Source of the DNA: Psychrobacter immobilis
GTDB taxonomy: Bacteria > Pseudomonadota > Gammaproteobacteria > Pseudomonadales > Moraxellaceae
Assembly: GCF_904846285.1 (NCBI RefSeq)
Contig: NZ_CAJHAD010000007.1
Coordinates: 62,001 to 126,000 of the forward strand
Direction of reading: 5' to 3'
DNA length: 64,000 nucleotides
This document shows, piece by piece, positions 56,254 to 64,000 of the stretch (position 1 is its first letter; every line of letters starts with the position of its first letter). The position numbers and the translations under genes are program-made. The notes under the pieces were generated by a model. It was not told the DNA's origin. It searched no databases and saw nothing but the letters and a program-made list of their open reading frames with translations.

Positions 56254-57192
56254 CGTTGACTCTCCTAAAATAATAAATAACAAATAAGACGTTCTTTTAA
56301 TGGCTTTTTTAAGCCGACACATTTATATAAACTTATATTTTGTACGCTACAAATGTGTCGCTTACTATACATTGTGCTAATAATGGCGCTATCAGGTTAC
56401 TTTTACAATTCATCGTTACCAAAACACAACCGCAAAGCGCGGCTTTTAATAAAGACGTTAGTGCATTTTTAGAGATTTATTGATTGGTAAATAATGATGA
56501 AGTCTGAAGAAACGCTCAAAAAACCGCTAAAACATTAGGTTAAATATGAGAGTCTATCGGTCTTTATCATAATTTAAAAGCGACTAAACACTGAGTTATG
56601 AACGTCCTGATAAAGAAAATTCTAGTAATTAGCTAAAAAATATGGCAAATTGCAGTTACGTAGCTGTACGGTTTGAATACATTTGGTAGTGGACTTATAA
56701 CCTGTTTGATACTAGCAAGTCGTCAATGCCTCATTAAAAAGGCCTGATAGACGCATGCAGGTTGCTTTATTACCCTACTACTATGCAAGTGTAGTCAGCT
56801 GATATGACTCATAAAAAGTTAAGTACCGTCCTCTCAATGACTGAGGCGATGGCTATTTATATGAACTATAACCGCCTGTTTTATCCGCTGGTCTATTTAT
56901 AACTGCTCTGCCTTATAATCAATATGTCGCTTATGACATTTATGATGATGTATAGATAAGCGGTTGCCTAGGATTAATAAGGCTAATAATATAAGCGGAT
57001 AAAAACAGACAACTACAGTCCATTCTTTGTGGCTAAGCGCGTATGAAACTTAAACAAGACGAAAGATTAACGACTATGTTTAAGTGCATGCAGATTATTT
57101 GAGGGGTTTGCTTTGATAAGGATATTAAATAGCAAACTTACTTTTAGCATCATCATATATAGCCACTTTGAGACAGTACTAGGAATATACAT
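56254..57192. other. Long gene-free stretch between lemA and agcS
   Basis: About 940 bases with no frame I can support. It contains the divergent promoters of lemA (minus) and the symporter (plus). I looked for glycine-riboswitch-like boxes upstream of the symporter and saw none. The length is unusual for this chromosome, so an unannotated RNA or degraded gene is possible. Confidence 0.4.
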
Positions 57193-58743
57193 ATGGAAGG
57201 TTTAGTCAATTTAGTAAACGGAATTATCTGGAGCCCAGCACTGATTTATTTATGCTTGGGTGCAGGTTTATTTTATTCCATCATGACGCGCTTTGTACAA
57301 GTACGTTTATTTGGTGAGATGATCAGCTTATTGTTTAAAGGTAAGTCGAGTGCACAGGGTATTTCATCATTTCAGGCACTTGCCGTATCCTTAGCAGGTC
57401 GTGTGGGCATGGGGAATATCGCAGGGGTAGCTGCAGCTATCGGCTTTGGTGGTCCTGGTGCCGTATTTTGGATGTGGATTGTGGCGTTTTTAGGCGCATC
57501 TACTGCTTATGTCGAGTCAACCCTGGCGCAAATTTATAAAGAAAAAGACGTCATCACTGGCGAATATCGCGGTGGTCCGGCTTATTACTTTGAACGTGCG
57601 CTTGGTCAAAAATGGTACGGTATACTTTTCGCAATCGCTTCTATTTTATCATGTGGTATGTTCTTACCTGGCGTACAGGCGAATGGCGTTATTAGCGCTT
57701 TTGCCCAAGTCATGGGTGAAGGAACTATCATGAATGTGGCAGGACTAGAAGTCGGCTCTATGCGTTTGGTCGGTCTCGCTATCATTTTGGTCATCTTAGG
57801 TATCATCATCTTCGGTGGTATCAAACGTATTGCAACCTTCACTGAGTACGCCGTTCCATTTATGGCAATCGGTTATATTTTGTTAGCTTTAATTATCATG
57901 TTCAGTAACTTCAGTTTGATCCCAGATGTATTTGGTTTGATCATCGGTGATGCCTTTACTGCGCAAGCTGGTTTTGGTGCCGCCATTGGTTGGGGTGTAA
58001 AACGTGGTATTTACTCTAACGAAGCAGGTCAAGGTACCGGTCCTCACGCTGCTGCTGCTGCTGAAGTTGAGCATCCATCACAGCAAGGTTTGGTACAAGC
58101 ATTCTCAGTTTACGTTGATACATTACTGGTTTGTTCTGCTACCGCATTTATGATTTTGTCTACTGGCATGTATAACATTCAAGGCACTTTACCAGATGGT
58201 CAGTTCATTCTACAAAATGTAGCTGCTGCTACTGAAATTAACTCACCAGCCTTTACACAAATGGCAATGCAATCGGTATACGGTACTTTTGGTAATATCT
58301 TTATCGCAATCGCTGTGTTCTTCTTTGCCTTTACCACCATCTTGGCTTACTACTATATAGCTGAAGTTAACGTTACTTATCTAACACGCTTTATCGGTCG
58401 CGGTGCTCATAAAACAGGTCTTTTCTTAGCTAAAGTCTTAATCATGGTGATGGTTGCCTACGGTGGTCTTAACTCAGCAGGCTATGTTTGGGCTATTGGT
58501 GATATCGGTGTTGGTCTTATGGCTTGGCTCAATATCGTTGGTATTTTGGTCATCTTCTTCGTGGCGCGTCCAACGCTTACCATGCTTAGAGATTACGAAG
58601 CACAACGTAAAGCTGGCGTGAAACACTATACTTTTGATCCAGCAAAATTTGGTATCAAAAACGCCACGTATTGGGAAGAGCGTCATCTAAAACAGCAACA
58701 AAGAATGGCAGCACAAGATCCACTACATAAAGAGCGTCTATAA
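57193..58743 (+). CDS. agcS: Sodium:alanine (or glycine) symporter, AgcS family
   Basis: A 516-residue inner-membrane transporter with about ten hydrophobic segments. The AgcS signatures are QALAVSLAGRVGMGNIAGVA near residue 60, GGPGAVFWMWIVAFLGASTA and GRGIYSNEAGQGTGPHAAAA-type text (here KRGIYSNEAGQGTGPHAAAA, about 275). It takes up alanine or glycine with Na+. It stands alone on the plus strand with a terminator at 58818. The C-terminal cytoplasmic tail is basic. Confidence 0.95.
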   Translation: MEGLVNLVNGIIWSPALIYLCLGAGLFYSIMTRFVQVRLFGEMISLLFKGKSSAQGISSFQALAVSLAGRVGMGNIAGVAAAIGFGGPGAVFWMWIVAFLGASTAYVESTLAQIYKEKDVITGEYRGGPAYYFERALGQKWYGILFAIASILSCGMFLPGVQANGVISAFAQVMGEGTIMNVAGLEVGSMRLVGLAIILVILGIIIFGGIKRIATFTEYAVPFMAIGYILLALIIMFSNFSLIPDVFGLIIGDAFTAQAGFGAAIGWGVKRGIYSNEAGQGTGPHAAAAAEVEHPSQQGLVQAFSVYVDTLLVCSATAFMILSTGMYNIQGTLPDGQFILQNVAAATEINSPAFTQMAMQSVYGTFGNIFIAIAVFFFAFTTILAYYYIAEVNVTYLTRFIGRGAHKTGLFLAKVLIMVMVAYGGLNSAGYVWAIGDIGVGLMAWLNIVGILVIFFVARPTLTMLRDYEAQRKAGVKHYTFDPAKFGIKNATYWEERHLKQQQRMAAQDPLHKERL

Positions 58744-58817
58744 CCTACTCGACTGTAGTGTTATCTAAGCAGCATTAATAACATTGATATTATTGCATTG
58801 ATAACATCGATAAAAAC

Positions 58818-58850
58818 AAAAAGCCCGAGGCTAGAGTCTCGGGCTTTTTT
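58818..58850 (+). terminator. agcS terminator
   Basis: AAGCCCGAG pairs with CTCGGGCTT (58821-58829 with 58838-58846), followed by six T. A strong rho-independent terminator 75 bases after the stop. Confidence 0.9.
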
Positions 58851-58907
58851 ATGGGCGTAAATGACTCATAAAGATAGCGATATATTTTGCGATAAGTTAG
58901 TAGTCAC

Positions 58908-58938
58908 AAAAAAGCCTAGCTCAGTGGCTAGGCTTTTT
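58908..58938 (-). terminator. Fasciclin gene terminator
   Basis: AGCCTAGC (58913-58920) and its complement enclose TCAGTG. Runs of A on one side and T on the other make it bidirectional. It lies 37 bases beyond the stop of the minus-strand fasciclin gene. Confidence 0.85.
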
Positions 58939-58974
58939 GTATTGTTAACTGTCAATAATATTGATGATTAAGCC

Positions 58975-59583
58975 TTATTTAGGCAATAAGACCGTATCGA
59001 TTACATGGACCACACCATTGGTTGCCATCATATCAGTTCCAGTGATGTTTGCTGTATTACCGCTTGCGTCAGTAATAACGTTAGCATCACTGATCATGAT
59101 AGTTTGACCATTAACCGTTTCAATAGCGGTGTTATAAGGAATGTCAGCTGCTTTTACGACCATAGGAACAACATGGTACGGTAGTACACTTTTTAGCAAA
59201 TCAGTATTAGCCAATAACTCTTCTTTGGTCACGTTCAACTTGGTCAATACCGCAGCAAATGCTTCGTCAGTAGGTGCAAAGACAGTATATGTGCCTGCGT
59301 CCATCATCATCGTATCAAGACCAGCAGCTTTCAATGCAGCAGTTAGTATTGATAAATCTGGGTTGGCGGCAGCCATTTCAGCAATACTTTGGGTCGCTGC
59401 AGCTTCAGCCATAGGTGCTGCATCAGCTTCTGCGACTGCTTCAGGAGCAACTTCTGGCTCTACGACCACATCAGTGGTTGCTGCTGGCTCAACTGGCTCA
59501 GTAACGGCTTCTTTATCGTTACAGGCTGCTAACGACATGGCAGCGGTAACAACGGCGATAGATAACAAATTCTTTTTTAACAT
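58975..59583 (-). CDS. Fasciclin-domain lipoprotein 1
   Basis: A 202-residue lipoprotein. Lipobox MSLAACN (lipidated Cys at residue 21) is followed by an Ala/Glu/Pro-rich linker (about residues 25-70). One fasciclin (FAS1) domain follows: NPDLSILTAALKAAGLDTMM, YTVFAPTDEAFAAV, LPYHVVPMVV, and NGVVHVIDTVLLPK at the C-terminus. FAS1 domains mediate adhesion; bacterial forms are surface or periplasmic. A related gene lies at 59984 with a scrap of a third between. Confidence 0.92.
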   Translation of the reverse strand: MLKKNLLSIAVVTAAMSLAACNDKEAVTEPVEPAATTDVVVEPEVAPEAVAEADAAPMAEAAATQSIAEMAAANPDLSILTAALKAAGLDTMMMDAGTYTVFAPTDEAFAAVLTKLNVTKEELLANTDLLKSVLPYHVVPMVVKAADIPYNTAIETVNGQTIMISDANVITDASGNTANITGTDMMATNGVVHVIDTVLLPK

Positions 59584-59983
59584 AGGGCATTCCTTTGAGG
59601 TAACTGGTTTATGGATGGAGCTGTTTAGGTTTAAAGCTTTATGAAAGGACAGTCTTGGTAAACGAGTAACACATTAATTACTATGGTTCAACGCCTATCA
59701 TCTTATCTGATTATTTTTTACTTAGTGCTTACTTAGGTAGCAACACTGTATCGATCACGTATAGCGCACCGGCGCTAGCTTAAAAAATCGTTAGCTTAAA
59801 GAATCACCAGCTTAACGACCAATCTCGGCTTATAGGCTATTAATGGTTTATGTACTATTAACTGCCTATATCTTATATGACCTTGAATACTACCTAAGTG
59901 AGTAAGGTATAAAATGCTTTATCACACTTATGCTATTTATTGTTGTGCTGTTTATTTATTCAACAGCTTTAAGTAAAAGCACC
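59584..59983. other. Spacer between fasciclin genes
   Basis: 400 bases. Apart from the fasciclin remnant at 59729-59779, I see AT-rich filler and the likely promoter region of fasciclin gene 1. No RNA gene is evident. Confidence 0.5.
59729..59779 (-). pseudogene. Fasciclin C-terminal remnant
   Basis: On the minus strand this reads ASAGALYVIDTVLLPK then a TAA stop, matching the ends of both neighbours (NGVVHVIDTVLLPK and NGVVHVIDRVLLPK). Nothing upstream of it is fasciclin-like. A third tandem copy has been deleted except for its last codons. Confidence 0.8.
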
Positions 59984-60538
59984 TTATTTAGGCAACAGCA
60001 CTCTATCAATCACATGTACCACGCCATTACTCGCCGCGATATCTGTTTTTAGAATCTTGGTTGTACGACCATTTTCATCCAGTAATCTGCCTTGTGGCGT
60101 GATCACTAGCGTGTCATTACTAAGCATGGTGTAATTACCAGGTCTAACGTGTTTTTGATAAACAGGCGTATTACCCTTTAGCACATGATAAGTCAGGATT
60201 TTAGTCAATAATGGCTTATTGGCAAACAGCTCAGCTTTGCTCATGCCCGTTTCTTGCAATACCTGTACAAAGGCGGCGTTGGTTGGCGCAAGTACGGTAT
60301 AGCTGGCACTGGTATCAGATAACGCGCCTGCCAAATCAGCGGCGACCACTGCTTCAACCAATAGAGAAAAATCAGGGTTGCTTTGGGCAATTTGTACTAC
60401 GTTCATACTGGCCATAGGTTGGCTTTGCATTGGCGCTTTTGTGACCGGAGTTTTGGTTGGCATCATATTATTACAAGCGCTAAGACCTGCAATTGAAAGT
60501 GCTAAGGTGCCAAGAGTGGCGATTTTGATCAGTTTCAT
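59984..60538 (-). CDS. Fasciclin-domain lipoprotein 2
   Basis: A 184-residue lipoprotein. Lipobox IAGLSACN (Cys at about residue 22) and a short Met/Pro/Thr linker precede one FAS1 domain (NPDFSLLVEAVVAADLAGAL, YTVLAPTNAAFVQVL, LTYHVLKGNTPVY, NGVVHVIDRVLLPK). It is a paralogue of the gene at 58975. An AGGA-type site lies upstream of the ATG. Confidence 0.92.
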   Translation of the reverse strand: MKLIKIATLGTLALSIAGLSACNNMMPTKTPVTKAPMQSQPMASMNVVQIAQSNPDFSLLVEAVVAADLAGALSDTSASYTVLAPTNAAFVQVLQETGMSKAELFANKPLLTKILTYHVLKGNTPVYQKHVRPGNYTMLSNDTLVITPQGRLLDENGRTTKILKTDIAASNGVVHVIDRVLLPK

Positions 60539-61232
60539 AACATTGTCCTTAATGATTAAATGACTACAATTTATTGATTTTTTATCACGGCCTTACGGTC
60601 AGATTGTCTTTCCTTAGAACCCCTGCTTATACCGTTATTCATTTCTAATTGTTAATCACTCACAAATAAAAATCATTAACAGTTACTAATAAGCATTGCT
60701 TATGAAACGTCAATCCTTCTGAATTTAAATTAACATATAGGAAGACACTATAAATTTACGTTTACGCTACTTTTTGTAGCGCACGTGTAAACTAAAGTGG
60801 TTTAATAAACCAGTAGCGCCAGTAGTGGCTTTTAACAATGCAAATCAAAGCTTTGGGTAATAATCAGTTGAAATGATATTCATTTGTACCAAGTCGCGTT
60901 ATGCAATAGAATTTGAGGTTGTAACTGTGCTTTTAATGCAACACTAATTTAGTGCAACGATGATCGGTCATGGCAATAAATTATTAATATTTTTCAATGC
61001 TATGCTGTCCGTCATATTGCCAAAGCAGAATAAGCACAATCCCGCGGGTAATAGCTGTTTCGTGCTAGAATAATCCATATTTGCTGATGAATTTTTAAGC
61101 CAACTTTTTATGAATCGTCTTGTTTTACATGCCCTATTCTATGAGTAAGCTAACTTACCAAGCTAACCCTAAAAATCTTGAACGACTTTATCTCTTTCCT
61201 TTTATTATCTTGACTCTATAAGCAGCGCTCCT
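60539..61232. other. Gene-free stretch upstream of metH
   Basis: About 690 bases. A hairpin lies at 60765-60781 (CGCTAC, TTTTT, GTAGCG), flanked by GTTTAC (60760-60765) and GTAAAC (60787-60792). The GTGTAAACTAA there also occurs upstream of accD. I looked for cobalamin- and SAM-riboswitch boxes before metH and could not support either. Confidence 0.45.
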
Positions 61233-64000
61233 ATGACTCAAAACACCACCACATCACCGACCTGTTCTCATGCTCATAGTCATACCAATGTAGCTAATGC
61301 CAATGTAACCAATGCAGCAAACACGGTTAGTGACTTTATTTTGACGCCACCTGACGTGTTTCCTTATAAAGCACAGCAGCTCACCGCGCGCGCTCGTATC
61401 ACCGAGCAGATGGCGACGCAGATTATGATGTTAGATGGCGCGATGGGCACGCACATTCAGAATTATAAGCTGGAAGAAGCGGATTATCGCGGTGAGCGTT
61501 TTGCCGATATTGAGCAAGATGTACGTGGTAATAACGATTTGCTCGTATTATCACAGCCGCACATGATTAAAGAGATTCATATTGCCCATCTTGAAGCGGG
61601 TGCGGATATCATTGAGACCAATAGTTTTAACGGTACGCGGCTGTCGATGGCAGACTATGATATGCAGTACCTCGTGCCTGAGCTGAATAAAACGGCGGCT
61701 AAGATTGCTCGCGAAGCTGCTGATGAATTTACCGCCAAGACCCCAGAAAAGCCCCGCTTTGTCGCAGGCGTCATAGGACCGACATCGCGTACTTGCTCAT
61801 TATCTCCTGATGTTAATGACCCCGCTTTTCGTAATATTACCTTTGATGAGCTGGTGCTTAATTATCGTGAAGCGACGCTGGCATTAATAGAAGGCGGCGT
61901 TGATATTCTGTTAATCGAAACCATCTTTGATACGCTAAATGCCAAGGCAGCAATCTTTGCGGTAACGGGCGTTTTTGACGATATTGGTTTTGAATTACCG
62001 ATTATGATTTCGGGTACGATTACCGATGCGTCAGGTCGAACCTTATCAGGTCAAACAGCTGAAGCCTTTTATAACTCGATTCGCCATGCCAAACCCCTAT
62101 CCGTTGGCTTTAACTGTGCATTAGGTGCTGACGCTCTTAGACCGCATATCCAGACATTATCTAATATTGCTAATACTTATGTGTCCGCGCATCCAAATGC
62201 TGGTTTGCCAAATGAGTTTGGTGAGTACGATGAAAGTGCTAGAGAAACCACCGCACTTCTAGAAGGCTTTGCTAAAGCAGGCATCTTAAATATCGTCGGC
62301 GGCTGCTGTGGTACAACGCCTGAGCACATTCGCCAAATCGCTAATATGGTGGCCAATTATCCACCACGCGTGATTCCTGATATCCCACCTGCCTGCCGGC
62401 TATCAGGACTTGAACCTTTTACTATCAATAAAGACAGTCTATTCGTCAACGTCGGTGAGCGTACCAACGTGACGGGTTCAAAGAAATTCTTACGTTTAAT
62501 CAAAACCGAAGCCTATACCGAAGCACTCGATGTCGCCCGTGACCAAGTGGAAGGCGGCGCGCAAATCGTCGATATCAACATGGACGAAGGGATGCTTGAC
62601 TCCAAGCAAGCGATGATTCACTTCGTTAACTTGGTCTCAGGCGAGCCAGATATCAGCCGTGTACCCTTAATGCTTGACTCGTCAAAATGGGACATTATAG
62701 AAGAAGGGCTAAAACGTACCCAAGGTAAATGTGTCGTCAACTCTATCTCGTTAAAAGAAGGTCATGCCGAGTTCGTTGAGCGTGCCAAATTATGTATGCG
62801 CTATGGTGCTGCTATTATCGTCATGGCATTTGATGAAGATGGACAAGCCGATACCTTTGAGCGTAAAACTCAGATTTGCAAACGTAGCTATGATGTCTTG
62901 GTCGATGAAGTAGGCTTCCCGTCTGAAGATATTATCTTTGATCCGAATATTTTTGCGGTTGCTACTGGTATCACTGAGCATAATAACTATGGCGCCGACT
63001 TTATCAATGCGACCAAATGGATTACGGAAAACCTACCCAATGCGATGGTATCGGGCGGTGTGTCTAACGTGTCGTTTAGTTTCCGTGGTAACCCGATTCG
63101 TGAAGCGATCAACTCTGTATTCCTTTATCATGCGATTCAAAATGGCTTAACGATGGGTATTGTTAACCCTGCCATGCTTGAACTGTATGACGATATTCCA
63201 AAAGAAGCACGCGACGCCATCGAGGATGTGATGCTCAACCGCAACCAAGGCGAGAGTGGTCAAGATGCCACCGAACGCCTGATGACCATCGCTGAAAGCT
63301 ATCAAGATGGTGGGAAGAAAAAAGACAGCACCGTCGATATGTCATGGCGCGAAGGCACGGTAGAAGAGCGGATTGCCCATGCTTTAGTGAAAGGTATTAC
63401 CACCTTTATCGAAGCGGATACCAAAGAAGCGTGGGAGAAATATCCGCGTCCGCTTGAAGTCATCGAAGGACCACTGATGGACGGTATGAATATCGTCGGT
63501 GATTTATTTGGTGCCGGTAAAATGTTTTTACCGCAGGTTGTGAAATCGGCGCGCGTCATGAAGCAATCCGTTGCTTGGCTAAACCCGTATATCGAAGCGG
63601 AAAAAGTCGAAGGCGAAAAGAAGGGCAAAATCCTGATGGCAACGGTCAAAGGTGACGTCCATGATATCGGCAAAAATATCGTCGGCGTGGTACTTGGCTG
63701 TAATGGCTACGACATCGTCGATTTGGGCGTGATGGTACCTTGTGAGAAAATCCTTGATACGGCAATCGCAGAGGAAGTCGATATCATCGGGCTATCAGGT
63801 CTGATTACCCCAAGCCTCGATGAGATGGTCTATGTCGCCAAGCAAATGCAAGAGCGCGGCATGACCCTACCTTTGATGATTGGTGGCGCAACGACTTCTA
63901 AAGCCCATACGGCAGTTAAAGTAGAGCCGCAATACCAGAATGATGCCGTCATTTATGTGTCGGACGCTTCACGCTCAGTCGGCGTAGTCACTAAGCTGCT
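61233..64000 (+). CDS. metH: Cobalamin-dependent methionine synthase (5' part)
   Basis: Open to the right edge with about 922 of an expected about 1230 codons. It makes methionine from homocysteine using methyltetrahydrofolate and B12. The first about 60 residues are a Thr/Asn/His-rich extension before the homocysteine-binding module ([20 protein letters not shown], about residue 68). Zinc cysteines are in [14 protein letters not shown] (about 355). The pterin module begins [15 protein letters not shown] (about 406). The B12 module has [20 protein letters not shown] (about 808), with the cobalt-binding His. The activation domain lies outside the window. Confidence 0.96.
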   Translation, partial: MTQNTTTSPTCSHAHSHTNVANANVTNAANTVSDFILTPPDVFPYKAQQLTARARITEQMATQIMMLDGAMGTHIQNYKLEEADYRGERFADIEQDVRGNNDLLVLSQPHMIKEIHIAHLEAGADIIETNSFNGTRLSMADYDMQYLVPELNKTAAKIAREAADEFTAKTPEKPRFVAGVIGPTSRTCSLSPDVNDPAFRNITFDELVLNYREATLALIEGGVDILLIETIFDTLNAKAAIFAVTGVFDDIGFELPIMISGTITDASGRTLSGQTAEAFYNSIRHAKPLSVGFNCALGADALRPHIQTLSNIANTYVSAHPNAGLPNEFGEYDESARETTALLEGFAKAGILNIVGGCCGTTPEHIRQIANMVANYPPRVIPDIPPACRLSGLEPFTINKDSLFVNVGERTNVTGSKKFLRLIKTEAYTEALDVARDQVEGGAQIVDINMDEGMLDSKQAMIHFVNLVSGEPDISRVPLMLDSSKWDIIEEGLKRTQGKCVVNSISLKEGHAEFVERAKLCMRYGAAIIVMAFDEDGQADTFERKTQICKRSYDVLVDEVGFPSEDIIFDPNIFAVATGITEHNNYGADFINATKWITENLPNAMVSGGVSNVSFSFRGNPIREAINSVFLYHAIQNGLTMGIVNPAMLELYDDIPKEARDAIEDVMLNRNQGESGQDATERLMTIAESYQDGGKKKDSTVDMSWREGTVEERIAHALVKGITTFIEADTKEAWEKYPRPLEVIEGPLMDGMNIVGDLFGAGKMFLPQVVKSARVMKQSVAWLNPYIEAEKVEGEKKGKILMATVKGDVHDIGKNIVGVVLGCNGYDIVDLGVMVPCEKILDTAIAEEVDIIGLSGLITPSLDEMVYVAKQMQERGMTLPLMIGGATTSKAHTAVKVEPQYQNDAVIYVSDASRSVGVVTKL

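Noticed and set aside
56800..57192. Glycine riboswitch before the alanine/glycine symporter
   Set aside because: The CGTCCTCTCAATGACTGAGG segment does not provide the conserved glycine aptamer core.
60539..61232. Cobalamin or SAM riboswitch before metH
   Set aside because: A CCCGCGGGTAAT stretch near 61041 drew attention, but the surrounding conserved boxes and pairing of either riboswitch class are absent.

Overview
The window reads as a chromosomal segment of a gammaproteobacterium, most likely a Moraxellaceae member close to Psychrobacter. This is an inference from the moderate-GC coding style, the protein family variants and the gene set (S10 ribosomal operon, RNase G, mreBCD, gatCAB, accD-folC, trpFBA, DUF1853 and DUF4230 proteins, bimodular QueF). 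No species call can be proven from the sequence alone.

Layout. 1-3.3 kb: minus-strand S10 operon (rpsJ, rplC, rplD, rplW, rplB, rpsS, start of rplV) with a clear promoter and a leader of about 280 nt. 3.7-9.1 kb: minus-strand rng, maf, mreD, mreC, mreB (RNA decay and cell shape). 9.8-13.2 kb: plus-strand gatC-gatA-gatB amidotransferase, then tRNA-Pro(GGG).

13.39-29.49 kb: an integrated island bounded by a 23-bp direct repeat of the tRNA-Pro 3' end. It carries a P4-type integrase, a structured leader resembling the C4/CI antisense RNAs of phages P1/P7 and satellite P4, an unknown coiled-coil protein, an AlpA-like regulator, two small ORFs and a DUF3987-type replication protein. It also carries a small secreted protein and a complete type I restriction-modification operon (hsdM-hsdS-hsdR), interrupted by two exported-protein genes and an hsdS scrap. 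Immediately beyond attR (29.49-30.80 kb) is what looks like a reduced second element. It has its own C4-like RNA, an AT-rich unknown gene and an alpA-like leader sequence, but no integrase or replication gene. The two RNA leaders differ in sequence, yet each keeps the pairing between its loop and the ribosome-binding site of its own downstream gene. I consider this the most interesting signal in the window.

30.8-64 kb: ordinary chromosome. It holds a YdhR-like monooxygenase, DUF1853, DUF2726, a LysM/SPOR envelope protein, folC, accD, trpA, trpB, trpF, photolyase, DUF4230, proS, an LprI-like protein, queF and a two-gene ABC exporter. It continues with a c-type cytochrome, tRNA-Arg(CCG), a Sir2 deacylase, an adenine-deaminase-type enzyme, two TPM-domain proteins with LemA, an Na+:alanine symporter, two fasciclin lipoproteins with a scrap of a third, and metH running off the right edge.

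How the genes work together: the left and right flanks are housekeeping. The island is a self-mobilising satellite-like unit (Int, AlpA, replication protein, RNA immunity-type control) whose main visible payload is restriction-modification. A seven-copy CGGTATA motif near int, alpA and the distal att suggests one factor links excision and regulation.
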